From: Streptomyces sp. ITFR-21
GTDB taxonomy: Bacteria; Actinomycetota; Actinomycetes; Streptomycetales; Streptomycetaceae
DNA length: 64,000 nucleotides
Reading direction: 5' to 3'
Assembly (NCBI RefSeq): GCF_031844685.1
Contig: NZ_CP134605.1
Coordinates: 3,306,001 to 3,370,000 of the forward strand
The notes beneath the pieces are model-generated. The model was given only the letters and a program-made list of their open reading frames with translations, was not told the origin of the DNA and ran no database searches. Positions 19,859 through 29,250 of this stretch are shown here, piece by piece (the first letter of the stretch is position 1; each line of letters begins with the position of its first letter). Position numbers and translations under genes: made by a program.

Positions 19859-19872
19859 GTTCCACGTGGAAC
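19859..19872. other. parS-type site 6
   Basis: GTTCCACGTGGAAC directly after the terminator. Site 7 follows 43 bp downstream, the closest pair in the window. Confidence 0.78.
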
Positions 19873-19901
19873 ATCCCACCCGAATCAGCTCCGAGCGGGA
19901 T

Positions 19902-19915
19902 GTTCCACGTGGAAC
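19902..19915. other. parS-type site 7
   Basis: GTTCCACGTGGAAC, intergenic, eight bases past the end of rplI on the other strand. Confidence 0.78.
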
Positions 19916-19923
19916 ATCGACCG

Positions 19924-20373
19924 CTACGCGGCCACGATCTCCAGGTCGACCACAACCGCGACCTCGGGGTGCAGCCGCACCGAGACCTTGTGCGCGCCGA
20001 GCGTCTTGATCGGCGCGGCGACCTCGACCCGGCGCTTGTCCACCACGGGACCGCCCGCGGCCTTGATCGCCGTGGCGATGTCGGCGGGGGTGATGGACCC
20101 GAAGAGGCGGCCGGTGTCGCCGGCCCTGGTGCTCAGCTTGACCTTGACGGACTGCAGCTGGGCCTTGACGGCGTTCGCGTCCTCCAGCGAGTGGATCTCG
20201 CGGATACGACGGGCGCGGCGGATCTGCTCGACGTCCTTCTCGCCACCCTTGGTCCACGCGATGGCGAAGCCCCGCGGGATCAGGTAGTTACGGGCGTAGC
20301 CCGGCTTGACGTCGACGATGTCGCCCGCGGCACCCAGGCCGCTGACCTCGTTGGTAAGGATGATCTTGGACAT
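19924..20373 (-). CDS. rplI: 50S ribosomal protein bL9
   Basis: 149 residues, normal length. The N-terminal domain has the L9 signature [21 protein letters not shown], followed by the long connecting helix and the C-terminal rRNA-binding domain. It is the last gene of the rpsF-ssb-rpsR-rplI operon, starting 17 bases after the rpsR stop, and binds 23S rRNA at the base of the L1 stalk. Confidence 0.97.
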   Translation of the reverse strand: MSKIILTNEVSGLGAAGDIVDVKPGYARNYLIPRGFAIAWTKGGEKDVEQIRRARRIREIHSLEDANAVKAQLQSVKVKLSTRAGDTGRLFGSITPADIATAIKAAGGPVVDKRRVEVAAPIKTLGAHKVSVRLHPEVAVVVDLEIVAA

Positions 20374-20390
20374 GCTTCGGTCACCCTTCC

Positions 20391-20627
20391 TTATCGAGCG
20401 GTCGACGTATACGGCAGCAGTGCCATCTCGCGGCTGTTCTTGACTGCCGTCGCGACGTCACGCTGGTGCTGGGTGCAGTTGCCGGTGACGCGGCGGGCAC
20501 GGATCTTGCCGCGGTCGGAAATGAACTTCCGCAGCAGGTTCGTGTCCTTGTAGTCCACGTACACGGTCTTGTCCTTGCAGAACGCGCAGACCTTCTTCTT
20601 CGGCTTGCGCGGAGGCGGCTTCGCCAT
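20391..20627 (-). CDS. rpsR: 30S ribosomal protein bS18 (zinc-binding form)
   Basis: 78 residues. It contains the S18 core [27 protein letters not shown] and retains the N-terminal CAFC pair plus the later Cys, i.e. the zinc-binding C-plus form. Streptomyces usually carries a second, zinc-free S18 elsewhere for zinc starvation. Operon position between ssb and rplI is standard. Confidence 0.97.
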   Translation of the reverse strand: MAKPPPRKPKKKVCAFCKDKTVYVDYKDTNLLRKFISDRGKIRARRVTGNCTQHQRDVATAVKNSREMALLPYTSTAR

Positions 20628-20666
20628 GGTGATTCTCCTATGCGATCAAGAAGTTGTGGATCCGCC

Positions 20667-21257
20667 CTAGAAGGGCGGCTCGTCCGAGTAGCCGCCGCCG
20701 GAGGAACCGGAGCCGCCGCCCCAGCCGCCACCGGGCGCGCCGCCGCCCGCCTGGCCGCCGCCGGCCGGTGCGCTGGTCGCCCAGGGGTCGTCGACGGGAG
20801 CGCCGCCGCCCTGGCCACCCCAGGAGCCACCGCCCTGGCCACCGGCCGGTGCGCCACCGCCGTAGCCACCCGGCTGACCGCTGCGGCTGCCGCCGCTGGT
20901 CTTGGTGACCTTGGCGGTCGCGCTCCGCAGGCTGGCGCCGACCTCGTCGACGTCCAGTTCGTAGACCGTCCGCTTGACGCCCTCACGGTCCTCGTACGAC
21001 CGCTGCTTCAGGCGGCCCTGCACGATGACGCGCATGCCGCGCTGGAGCGACTCGGCGACGTTCTCAGCCGCCTGCCGCCAGACCGAGCAGGTCAGGAACA
21101 GGCTCTCGCCGTCCTTCCACTCGTTGGTCTGCCGGTCGAAGGTGCGGGGAGTGGACGCGACGCGGAACTTCGCGACCGCCGCACCGGACGGGGTGAAGCG
21201 CAGCTCGGGGTCGTCGACGAGATTGCCGACGACCGTGATGACGGTCTCGCCTGCCAT
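20667..21257 (-). CDS. ssb: Single-stranded DNA-binding protein
   Basis: 196 residues. The OB fold occupies about 1-115 ([53 protein letters not shown]). A long Gly-rich linker follows, ending in the acidic tip DEPPF that recruits partner proteins such as exonucleases and primase. GAGAGG seven bases before ATG 21257 fixes the start. It is cotranscribed with rpsF and rpsR. Confidence 0.96.
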   Translation of the reverse strand: MAGETVITVVGNLVDDPELRFTPSGAAVAKFRVASTPRTFDRQTNEWKDGESLFLTCSVWRQAAENVAESLQRGMRVIVQGRLKQRSYEDREGVKRTVYELDVDEVGASLRSATAKVTKTSGGSRSGQPGGYGGGAPAGGQGGGSWGGQGGGAPVDDPWATSAPAGGGQAGGGAPGGGWGGGSGSSGGGYSDEPPF

Positions 21258-21347
21258 GGGATGACCTCTCGACTGGCTATGGCTGTGCTGGCTGTGCTGA
21301 CTGCTGCTCGGACTCCGGACCGGCGACCAGGTCACCGGAGGAAGTGA

Positions 21348-21638
21348 CTAGTGCAGTTCCGGACGGAGGACCTTGGTCCGCAGCACCGACTCGTTCAGGT
21401 TGAGCTGACGGTCGAGCTCCTTGACGACCTCGGGCGTGGCCTTGAGGTCGACGACCGAGTAGATGCCCTCGGGCTTCTTGTTGATCTCGTAGGCGAGACG
21501 GCGACGGCCCCAGGTGTCGACCTTCTCCACGTTGCCGCCACCGGTGCGGACGACGGAGAGGAAGGACTCGATCAGCGGGGAGACAGCGCGCTCCTCAAGA
21601 TCGGGGTCGAGAATGAGCATGAGCTCGTAGTGACGCAT
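21348..21638 (-). CDS. rpsF: 30S ribosomal protein bS6
   Basis: 96 residues, the usual Streptomyces length, with [12 protein letters not shown] and the [19 protein letters not shown] segment. It is the first gene of the operon. AAAGGAGGT, a full complement to the 16S anti-Shine-Dalgarno, lies 11 bases before ATG 21638; the in-frame GTG 21650 would overlap it and is rejected. Confidence 0.97.
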   Translation of the reverse strand: MRHYELMLILDPDLEERAVSPLIESFLSVVRTGGGNVEKVDTWGRRRLAYEINKKPEGIYSVVDLKATPEVVKELDRQLNLNESVLRTKVLRPELH

Positions 21639-21886
21639 AGTGGAACCCACCTCCTTTGGACTCAGGCGGCCACGGCGTTTCCGTGGCAGGAGGGTTTGGC
21701 TTGCGTCGCAACGGTAGCGCGGGCCACCGACAGTGACCGGGCCCGCGGAGGATTACCGGTGCAGACCGTACAGACTACCCGGGTACGTCGCCCGGGTTGA
21801 AATCCGGCCCCTAATGACCGCAATCTGTACACATCGGGTGTGTACGGCGCCGTCTGGCGCCGGCTACTCCGTCACGGAGGTGCCCC

Positions 21887-22186
21887 ATGGCACAACAGCA
21901 CGCGGCACGGACCCACCACCTCACCTTCAACACCGACGGCCGGCCCCATCCGCTGGAGAACACGCTCCTCGCGGTCACGTTCGTACTCGGCGTCGCCGCC
22001 GTCGCCACCGCCGGCTTCCACGGCCTGCACGCGGTCAGCACCTGGACCGGACTGGCCGGCATCCTCACCGGCGGCTGGGGCCAGTACATCTCGGTGACCA
22101 CCGCCGAGCGTTACGCCCTGATCATCGGCCTGGGCATGTCCGGACTCGGCTTCTACCTGGGCATGGCGCACGGAGGCTTCTGGTAG
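21887..22186 (+). CDS. Small membrane protein of unknown function
   Basis: 99 residues with two or three hydrophobic stretches (LLAVTFVLGVAAVATAGFHG, and YALIIGLGMSGLGFYLGMA). GGAGG precedes ATG 21887 with good spacing. A similar small gene sits next to rpsF in other Streptomyces, so this is a conserved neighbour; no domain is recognised. Confidence 0.8.
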   Translation: MAQQHAARTHHLTFNTDGRPHPLENTLLAVTFVLGVAAVATAGFHGLHAVSTWTGLAGILTGGWGQYISVTTAERYALIIGLGMSGLGFYLGMAHGGFW

Positions 22187-22305
22187 CCGTCCCGGCCGCG
22201 CCGTTCCCTACCACGCGGCGCCCAGGTAGTAGCGGCGGCGCTTCCCCCCTCACAGTAGGCTTCTGGCCAGTAAAGCCCGCAGTCTGAGCATGGGGAGCGC
22301 CCCGT

Positions 22306-23427
22306 ATGAGCCTGACCCTGAGGACCATCAGCCGCGAGCAGCACCTGGCGTACATCCAGAGCCTGCCGTCGGCGAGCCACTGCCAGGTGCCGGCATGGGC
22401 TGATGTGAAAAACGAGTGGCGGTCGGAGAACCTCGGCTGGTTCGACGACAAGTCCGGCCAGATGGTCGGCGCCGGCCTCGTCCTCTACCGGCAGCTCCCC
22501 AAGGTCAAGCGGTACCTGGCGTACCTGCCCGAGGGCCCGGTCATCAACTGGTACGCGCCCAACCTCGACGACTGGCTCCAGCCGATGCTGGCCCACCTCA
22601 AGTCGCAGGGCGCCTTCACCGTGAAGATGGGCCCGCCGGTGATCATCCGCCGCTGGGACGCCACCGCGATCAAGACCGGTATCGCCGATCCGGACGTCAA
22701 GCGGCTGCGCGACGTGGAGGCGACCTTCATCGAGCCGCGCGCCTTCGAGGTGGCCGAGCGGCTGCGCCGGATGGGCTGGCAGCAGGGCGAGGACGGCGGC
22801 GCGGGCTTCGGCGACGTCCAGCCGCGCTACGTCTACCAGGTGCCGCTGGAGAACCGCTCACTGGACGACATCCTGAAGAACTTCAACCAGCTGTGGCGCC
22901 GCAACATCAAGAAGGCCGAGAAGGCCGGCGTCCAGGTGGTCCAGGGCGGCTACGACGACCTGCCGGTCTGGCAGCAGCTGTACGAGATCACCGCGGAGCG
23001 CGACCACTTCCGGCCGCGCCCGCTGTCGTACTTCCAGCGGATGTGGACCAAGCTCAACTCCGAGGACCCCAACCGGATGCGGCTCTACCTGGCGGTGCAC
23101 GAGGGCGAGGCGGTCGCCGCGGCCACCATGCTGACCGTCGGCCGCCACGTCTGGTACTCCTACGGCGCCTCCGCCAACCACAAGCGCGAGGTGCGTCCGT
23201 CCAACGCGATGCAGTGGCGGATGCTGCGCGACGCGTACGCGATGGGCGCCAGCGTCTACGATCTGCGCGGCATCAGCGACTCCCTGGACGAGAACGACCA
23301 CTTGTTCGGCCTGATCCAGTTCAAGGTGGGCACCGGCGGCCAGGCTGCCGAATACTTGGGCGAGTGGGATTTCCCGCTCAACAAGCTGCTCCACAAGGCA
23401 CTCGACATCTACATGTCGCGCCGCTGA
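22306..23427 (+). CDS. femX: FemX-type peptidoglycan branch aminoacyltransferase
   Basis: 373 residues. Two GNAT-like halves of the Fem fold are visible: the first around PGPVINWYAPNLDDWL, the second around RPLSYFQRMWTKLN, with a helical insertion LKNFNQLWRRNIKKAEKAGVQV and the C-terminal YDLRGISDSLDENDHLFGL, typical of Fem enzymes. In Streptomyces FemX adds the glycine branch to lipid II using Gly-tRNA. Next come a racemase-like gene, GT87 and a class A PBP, so this is a cell-wall neighbourhood. Confidence 0.9.
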   Translation: MSLTLRTISREQHLAYIQSLPSASHCQVPAWADVKNEWRSENLGWFDDKSGQMVGAGLVLYRQLPKVKRYLAYLPEGPVINWYAPNLDDWLQPMLAHLKSQGAFTVKMGPPVIIRRWDATAIKTGIADPDVKRLRDVEATFIEPRAFEVAERLRRMGWQQGEDGGAGFGDVQPRYVYQVPLENRSLDDILKNFNQLWRRNIKKAEKAGVQVVQGGYDDLPVWQQLYEITAERDHFRPRPLSYFQRMWTKLNSEDPNRMRLYLAVHEGEAVAAATMLTVGRHVWYSYGASANHKREVRPSNAMQWRMLRDAYAMGASVYDLRGISDSLDENDHLFGLIQFKVGTGGQAAEYLGEWDFPLNKLLHKALDIYMSRR

Positions 23428-23463
23428 CCGGCCGACTACCACAAGGAAGGTCCTGACCAGGCC

Positions 23464-24504
23464 ATGGCGCTCACCCTGTACGTCGACACAGCACGCTGGC
23501 GTGCTCACCAGCAGTCCGTGGTGGACCAGTTCCCCGGCATCGTGCCCGTCTGCAAGGGGAACGGCTACGGCTTCGGCCACGAGCGCCTCGCCGACGAGGC
23601 GACCCGGCTGCGCGCCGGCATGCTCGCCGTCGGCACGACGTACGAGGCGGCCCGGATCAAGGACTTCTTCGGCGGCGACCTGCTGGTGCTGACCCCCTAC
23701 CGGCTCGGCGAGGAGCCGGTGCCGCTGCCGGACCGGGCGATCCGCTCGGTGTCCTCGGTGGAGGGGGTACGCGGGCTGGTCGGCGCCCGGGTCGTGGTGG
23801 AGGTGATGAGCTCCATGCGGCGGCACGGCGTCGCCGAGGACGACCTGCCGAAGCTGCACACCGCGATCGACGACGTACGCCTCGAGGGCTTCGCCATCCA
23901 CCTGCCGCTGGACCGTACCGACGGCAGCGACGCGGTGGAGGAGGTCTTCGCCTGGATGGAGCGACTGCGGGCCGCGCGGCTGCCGCTGCACACCATGTTC
24001 GTCAGCCACCTCAAGGCCACCGAGCTGGCCACGCTCCAGCAGCAGTTCCCGCAGACCCGGTTCCGGGCCCGGATCGGCACCCGGCTGTGGCTGGGCGACC
24101 ACGACGCCACCGAGTACCGGGGCGCGGTGCTGGACGTCACCCGGATCGCCAAGAACGAGCGCTACGGCTACCGGCAGGAGAAGTCCGCCGCGGACGGCCA
24201 TCTGGTCGTGGTGGCGGGCGGCACCTCGCACGGCGTCGGTCTGGAGGCGCCCAAGGCGCTGCACGGGCTGATGCCGCGGGCCAAGGGGGTGGCGCGGGCC
24301 GGGCTGGCCACCGTCAACCGCAACCTGTCGCCCTTCGTGTGGGCGGGCAAGCAGCGGTGGTTCGCCGAGCCGCCGCACATGCAGGTGTCGATCCTGTTCC
24401 TGCCGAGCGACGTGGCGCCACCCGCCGTCGGCGACGAGCTGGTGGCGCACCTGCGGCACACCACGACCCAGTTCGACCGGGTCGTGGACCGGGCCCCCGC
24501 GTAG
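23464..24504 (+). CDS. Alanine-racemase-fold PLP protein
   Basis: 346 residues. The N-terminal TIM barrel carries the PLP lysine Lys31 in PVCKGNGYGFGH, matching the VKANAYGHG motif of alanine racemases. However, the C-terminal domain does not show the usual catalytic Tyr motif (GYADG); the end reads SILFLPSDVAPPAVGDEL. It may therefore not be a true alanine racemase. It lies 36 bases behind femX, probably one operon, and GGAAGG is 13 bases before ATG 23464. Confidence 0.8.
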   Translation: MALTLYVDTARWRAHQQSVVDQFPGIVPVCKGNGYGFGHERLADEATRLRAGMLAVGTTYEAARIKDFFGGDLLVLTPYRLGEEPVPLPDRAIRSVSSVEGVRGLVGARVVVEVMSSMRRHGVAEDDLPKLHTAIDDVRLEGFAIHLPLDRTDGSDAVEEVFAWMERLRAARLPLHTMFVSHLKATELATLQQQFPQTRFRARIGTRLWLGDHDATEYRGAVLDVTRIAKNERYGYRQEKSAADGHLVVVAGGTSHGVGLEAPKALHGLMPRAKGVARAGLATVNRNLSPFVWAGKQRWFAEPPHMQVSILFLPSDVAPPAVGDELVAHLRHTTTQFDRVVDRAPA

Positions 24505-24538
24505 GAGCGAGGGGCCCGCACCGGCTCCGCGCGGAGCC

Positions 24539-24586
24539 GTCAGGGTCCGTCAGGGTCCGTCAGGGTCCGTCAGGGTCCGTCAGGGG
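24539..24586. repeat. 10-bp tandem repeat at the end of the GT87 gene
   Basis: Four perfect copies of CAGGGTCCGT plus a partial one between two convergent genes. The GT87 stop codon (TCA at 24570-24572) is inside the array; on the minus strand each unit junction provides a TGA. Confidence 0.9.
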
Positions 24587-26033
24587 CGGCGTACTGAGGC
24601 TCCTGCGGGAACGTACCCAGCACGAAGACGTCCTCCGCGCCGTCCAGTACGCCGCCCGTCGGATCGTCCTCGCCGCCCTGCCGCAGCACGTCGTGCTCCG
24701 GCAGGAGGATGTCCCGTACCACCAGGCCGCACAGGTAGAGCAGACCCAGCAGGTGGACGGCGATGGCCAGGTGGTAGGCGTCCGCGGTCAGGCCGTGGTG
24801 CTTGGTCCCGGTGACGTACGCCAGCCGCATCCAGATACCGATGAGATAGAGCACCTCCGCGCCCTGCCAGATCAGCAGGTCGCGCCAGCGCGGCCGGGCC
24901 AGTACCGCCAGAGGCAGCAGCCAGAGCACGTACTGCGGTGAGTAGACCTTGTCGCTGATCACCAGCGCGGCCACCAGCAGGAAGGCGAGCTGCCCGAGCC
25001 GGGGGCGGCGCGAGGCGTAGAGCGCGATGGCCGCGATGCCGGCGGACAGCAGCAGCATCAGGGCGGTGGCGTACGCGTTCACGCCGGTCAGCGGGTTGCC
25101 CGAGCGCTCCATGATGATCAGCCAGAAGGAGCCGTAGTCCGTGTGGCGGTTCTGGCTGAAGGTGTAGAACTGCGCCCAGCCGTCCGGTGCGAGCAGCATC
25201 ACCGGCAGGTTGACCAGGATCCAGGCGACGGCGGCGCCGCCGAGCGCGACCACCCACTGCCGCATCCGCCCGGCCCGCAGGCACAGGATGAACAGCGCGG
25301 CCAGCAGCAGTACCGGGTAGATCTTGGCGCAGGCGGCCAGGCCGATCAGCACGCCGGCCGCGGCCGGGTGGCGCCGCGACCACAGCAGCGTCGCGGCGGC
25401 GACCAGCGCGACCGCGAACAGGTCCCAGTTGATGGTGGCGGTCAGTGCCAGCGCGGGGGACAAGGCGATGAGCAGGCCGTCCCAGGGGCGCCGCCGGTTG
25501 GTCCGCGCCACGCACACCACCAGCGCCACCGCGCAGATCATCAGCATCGCGGAGTTCGCGATCCAGAAGATCTGCGCGCTGTGCTGCGGCGAGCCGTGCG
25601 GGGTCAGCCAGGACGCGACCTCCATGAACAGGCCGGTCAGCACCGGGTACTCCAGGTAGTGGATGTCCGGCGAGCTGCTGACCGCGTCGGGGATGCGGTC
25701 GAAGTACGGCACCAGGTCGGTGGCGAAGCCGCGCTGCGCGTACAGATGCGGGATGTCGGAGTAGCAGGCGTGGATGTACTGCGCGTCCCCGCCCTGGAAC
25801 CAGCCGCTGGAGTAGCAGGACGCCTTCTGCGCCATGCCGAGCGCGAACATGCCGATCACGACCAGGACCATCACCCGCAGCGGGTTCCACCAGCGGTGTC
25901 CGCCGATCATGGCCCAGCGGCCGGCCGGGCCGCCGATGAGGTCGCTGGCCCTGGCGGCCAGCGGGTCCTCATCGGTCGGGCGCACGGGAAGCTCTCGCCG
26001 GTCGTCCTCTGCACGGTCGCGCACGCTCGTCAT
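24570..26033 (-). CDS. GT87-family polyprenyl-phosphate glycosyltransferase, multipass
   Basis: 487 residues with about ten membrane segments after an N-terminal hydrophilic stretch. The extracytoplasmic loop reads HYLEYPVLTGLFMEVASWL, whose EYP motif is characteristic of mannosyltransferases of the GT87/PimE group; KIYPVLLLAALF and SPQYVLWLLPLAVLARP are also family marks. It probably transfers a hexose from a polyprenyl-phosphate sugar to an envelope acceptor. It lies next to the class A PBP gene and is divergently placed relative to nothing else on this strand, ending in a tandem repeat. Confidence 0.88.
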   Translation of the reverse strand: MTSVRDRAEDDRRELPVRPTDEDPLAARASDLIGGPAGRWAMIGGHRWWNPLRVMVLVVIGMFALGMAQKASCYSSGWFQGGDAQYIHACYSDIPHLYAQRGFATDLVPYFDRIPDAVSSSPDIHYLEYPVLTGLFMEVASWLTPHGSPQHSAQIFWIANSAMLMICAVALVVCVARTNRRRPWDGLLIALSPALALTATINWDLFAVALVAAATLLWSRRHPAAAGVLIGLAACAKIYPVLLLAALFILCLRAGRMRQWVVALGGAAVAWILVNLPVMLLAPDGWAQFYTFSQNRHTDYGSFWLIIMERSGNPLTGVNAYATALMLLLSAGIAAIALYASRRPRLGQLAFLLVAALVISDKVYSPQYVLWLLPLAVLARPRWRDLLIWQGAEVLYLIGIWMRLAYVTGTKHHGLTADAYHLAIAVHLLGLLYLCGLVVRDILLPEHDVLRQGGEDDPTGGVLDGAEDVFVLGTFPQEPQYAAPDGP

Positions 26034-26090
26034 GGCGACATCCTGCCGTACGGAACGGTGTGAGCGAGAGCCCCCGTGGCCGTCGGACCG

Positions 26091-28853
26091 TCACCCCCCG
26101 GGATTGCCCGGTCCGCGCCCCGGCGCCGTGCTCGGTGTGCTGCTCGGCGTCTCGGTCGGGTCGGCCGGCGGTGTGGTGGTCGCGTTGCAGCCGTCGTTCC
26201 AAGGGAAGCACGGCTGGGTGGGCGTGTCCGAGGGGGTGGGCTGGGTCGGCGGCGTCCAGGTCGGGCTGGGCGGGGTGGTCATGGGCGGCGTCGTCGTCGG
26301 CGGCGGCGTCGTGGGCGGCGGGGTCGTCGCCGTCGGCGACGGCGTCGGGCTCGGCACGTTGCCGTAGATGACCTCGCCGACCTTCCCGCTCGGTTCGTCG
26401 AAGCTGAGCTTCGGCTGCCCCTGGAGCACCGTGCCCATGTAGTCCTTCCAGATCTGCGCCGGGAAGGAGTTGCCGTGGATGGTGAGCTCGCCGGCCGTGC
26501 CGTACATCGACTGGAAGGGGTTGGTGAGCGTCTTGCCGGTCCGCTTGTCGGTGTGCACCTGGTCGTCGCGCCGGAACATCACGATCGAGGTGGACAGCTG
26601 CGGGGTGAAGCCGTCGAACCACGCCGACTTGTTGTCGTCGGTGGTACCGGTCTTGCCCGCGGCGGGCCGGCCGCCGGGCAGCTGGGCGGTGGTACCGGTG
26701 CCCTTCTTGATCACGTCGGTGAGCATGCCGGTGATGGTGTCGGCGACCTGGGCGGGGAACGCGATCTTGGTCTTGGTCTGGTGCTTCCAGGTCTGCTCAC
26801 CCTGGTGGACCAGGTACTTCACCGAGTACGGGTCGTTCTGCTCACCGTGGTTGTCGAAGGTCGCGTAGGCGTCGGCCATCCGGATCGCGCTGGGCGAGGA
26901 GGTACCGATGGAGTACGTCACGCTGTTCTTGTAGTCCAGCAGGCCGTTGTTGGAGTTCGCGACCAGGCCGGCCGCGATGGCGGCGTCGTGCACCTTGTCG
27001 GTGCCGACGTCCTGGCCGAGCTGGACATAAGGCGAGTTCAGCGACTTGTCCAGCGCGGTGCGCAGCGTGACCCGGGGGAAGTTGTCGCCGTCGTCGTTGG
27101 GCTGGTGCCACTGGAACGGCTGGTTGTTCTTGTCGTAGCCGATCCAGGGCTTGCCGGTGTAGTCGTTGATGAGCTGGTTGTCCTTGCCGCTGAACCAGCT
27201 GTCCGGCGAGACCTGCGTCCGTTCGTCGTCGCTCTGCACCGGCGGCAGCTTCGGATCACGTATGCCGTGCGTCATGGCCGCGGCCAGCACGAAGGGCTTG
27301 AAGGTCGAACCGACCTGGGCGCCGGTCTCGTCGGCGTTGTTGGTGAAGTGCTGGGTGAAGTCCGTGCCGCCGTAGATGGCCAGGATCGCCCCGTCCTTGG
27401 GATTCACCGAGGCGCCGCCGAACTGGACGAACTTGTCGGCGTCCTCGCCCTTGGAGTTCTTGTGGCTGCCGCCGGGCTTGATGTTGGCCGCCTGGACCTT
27501 CTTCACCGCCGCTTCCAGGGCGTCCACCTTCGGCTTCTGGAAGGTGGTGTGGATTTCGTAGCCGCCTTGGGCGAGCTGGTCGGCGGTGAGGACGTTGTTG
27601 TTGATCAGATAGCTCTTGGCGAGGTCCACCAGGTAGCCGATCTGGCCGGCCATCTGCGCGTCGGTCTTCAGCGGCAGCGGCGTCGGGTACTTGGTGTACG
27701 TCGCACGCTCGGCCGCGGGCAACCGGCCGTCCTTGACCTCCTGGTCGAGGATCCAGGACCAGCGCTCCTCGGAGCGGTGCTGGTTGTTCGCCGCGGTGGC
27801 GCTGGGGTCGATGCCGGGGTTGCCCGCCGGGTCGAAGTACGTGGGGCCCTTGAGCAGCGCGGCCAGCAGGGCGCACTGGCTGGGGTTGAGCTTGTCGGCG
27901 TCGACGCCGTAGTAGGTGCGGGCCGCCGCCTGGATGCCGTACGCGCCGCGCCCGAAGTAGGAGGTGTTGAGGTACCCCGCCATGATCTCGGACTTCTTCA
28001 TGGTCGCGCCGACCTTGATGGAGATGAAGAGTTCCTTGAACTTGCGGGTGAAGGTCTGCTCCTGGTTGAGCCGGGTGTTCTTCACGTACTGCTGGGTGAT
28101 GGTCGAGCCGCCCTGCGTCTCGCCGCCCCTGGCCATGTTGAACAGGGCGCGCCCGATACCCATGGGGTCGACGCCCTTGTCGGTCTCGAAGGTCTTGTTC
28201 TCCGCCGAGATCACCGCGTTCTGCATGCCCTTGGGGATGGCGTCGATCCCGATGATCTGGCGGTTGACCTCGCCGCCGGTGGCGATCATCTGGTCGCCGT
28301 TGTCCCAGAAGTAGACGTTGTTCTGCGCCTTGGCCGCGAGGTTGACGTCCGGGACGCCGACCATGGCGTAGGCGATGCCGACCAGGCCGATGAGCGCGCC
28401 GACGGAGCCGATGACCACAGCCGTCACCTGGCGCCAGGACGGCACCCAGTGGCGCCAGCCCTCCTTGCCGAAACGCGGGTAGTCGATGAAGTGCTTCTTG
28501 GCCGGGCGGCGGCCGGGTCCGCGCCCGCCGCGACCCCCCGGGCCGCCGGGGCCGCCCGGCCCGCCGCCAGGCCCCGCCTTGCGCCGGGAGCCGCCGCGGC
28601 CCTGGGCGGCGCGGCGGGCGGCGGCGCGGCCCTGGTACGGCTGCTCTTCGCGGCCCGGGTAACCGCCGGCCGGGTCCGGCCGGCCGTCCGGGGCGGGCCC
28701 TGGGGACACCTGCCCGTTCGGCCCGGGGCCGCCCGCGGCTCGCCGCCCGCCGGACGGCGGGGGCGCCGGCTGCTGCCCTCCGCGCCGGGCGGCAGCGCGA
28801 CCGCCGCCGGGCGGCGGCGTCGACTGCGGCAGCTTGCGACGGTGCTCGCTCAT
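26091..28853 (-). CDS. Class A penicillin-binding protein (transglycosylase/transpeptidase)
   Basis: 920 residues. The first 130 residues are Gly/Arg/Pro-rich and cytoplasmic; a membrane segment follows near 145-165. The GT51 transglycosylase domain has AENKTFETDKGVDP with the catalytic Glu, and GGSTITQQYVKN. The transpeptidase domain has SxxK in GSTFKPF, SxN in KSLNSPYVQ and KTGT in GKTGTTDDNKSAW. The C-terminal 100 residues are a Pro/Thr-rich tail, probably reaching into the wall. It polymerises and cross-links peptidoglycan. The gene is next to GT87 and close to femX. Confidence 0.95.
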   Translation of the reverse strand: MSEHRRKLPQSTPPPGGGRAAARRGGQQPAPPPSGGRRAAGGPGPNGQVSPGPAPDGRPDPAGGYPGREEQPYQGRAAARRAAQGRGGSRRKAGPGGGPGGPGGPGGRGGRGPGRRPAKKHFIDYPRFGKEGWRHWVPSWRQVTAVVIGSVGALIGLVGIAYAMVGVPDVNLAAKAQNNVYFWDNGDQMIATGGEVNRQIIGIDAIPKGMQNAVISAENKTFETDKGVDPMGIGRALFNMARGGETQGGSTITQQYVKNTRLNQEQTFTRKFKELFISIKVGATMKKSEIMAGYLNTSYFGRGAYGIQAAARTYYGVDADKLNPSQCALLAALLKGPTYFDPAGNPGIDPSATAANNQHRSEERWSWILDQEVKDGRLPAAERATYTKYPTPLPLKTDAQMAGQIGYLVDLAKSYLINNNVLTADQLAQGGYEIHTTFQKPKVDALEAAVKKVQAANIKPGGSHKNSKGEDADKFVQFGGASVNPKDGAILAIYGGTDFTQHFTNNADETGAQVGSTFKPFVLAAAMTHGIRDPKLPPVQSDDERTQVSPDSWFSGKDNQLINDYTGKPWIGYDKNNQPFQWHQPNDDGDNFPRVTLRTALDKSLNSPYVQLGQDVGTDKVHDAAIAAGLVANSNNGLLDYKNSVTYSIGTSSPSAIRMADAYATFDNHGEQNDPYSVKYLVHQGEQTWKHQTKTKIAFPAQVADTITGMLTDVIKKGTGTTAQLPGGRPAAGKTGTTDDNKSAWFDGFTPQLSTSIVMFRRDDQVHTDKRTGKTLTNPFQSMYGTAGELTIHGNSFPAQIWKDYMGTVLQGQPKLSFDEPSGKVGEVIYGNVPSPTPSPTATTPPPTTPPPTTTPPMTTPPSPTWTPPTQPTPSDTPTQPCFPWNDGCNATTTPPADPTETPSSTPSTAPGRGPGNPGG

Positions 28854-29139
28854 GAACAGCTACTCCTCGACAGGCGGGATGGCCTGAAGGCAACGATGAC
28901 ATTCGGGTCGGTCCCCCTGCGTGCGACTGTGTCAGGTCGCACCGCACCGTGGATCAAGACGTGTACAGGCGTCCCAGGGTTCCCGGTGCTTCGCATGCCG
29001 AACAGAGTACGCACGGTCAAAAGACGCGGGACGCGAACCTTCGGCGTATACCGGACGGTTGACCGCCCGCAGGTTTGCCGATGTGACACCGGTCACCGCG
29101 GTGCGCCTTGCATGATGTGTCGGCTCGTTCTATCGTCAC

Positions 29140-29160
29140 GATGTATCGACTCGATACATC
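29140..29160. promoter_or_regulatory. Operator for PadR-type regulator
   Basis: A perfect 10-bp inverted repeat, GATGTATCGA and TCGATACATC, around a single C. It lies 90 bases before padR in the 397-base gap 28854-29250, which otherwise shows no gene. The ATGT...ACAT half sites fit PadR-family operators, so autoregulation of padR-ino1 is likely. Confidence 0.75.
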
Positions 29161-29250
29161 GGGTTGAGACAGTGTGACAACGGTGGCCGGAACGGCGGGT
29201 GGCAGCGGAGCCACCCGGCACGTGAACCGGGGGGACGAGGGGACGAGGGA

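Noticed and set aside
26076-29177. A 1033-residue frame opposite the PBP gene
   Set aside because: Low-complexity Gly/Val/Arg composition typical of antisense frames; the PBP has all catalytic motifs.
29211-29230. Further parS copy at GGCACGTGAACC
   Set aside because: Shares only the CACGTG core; the arms do not match.
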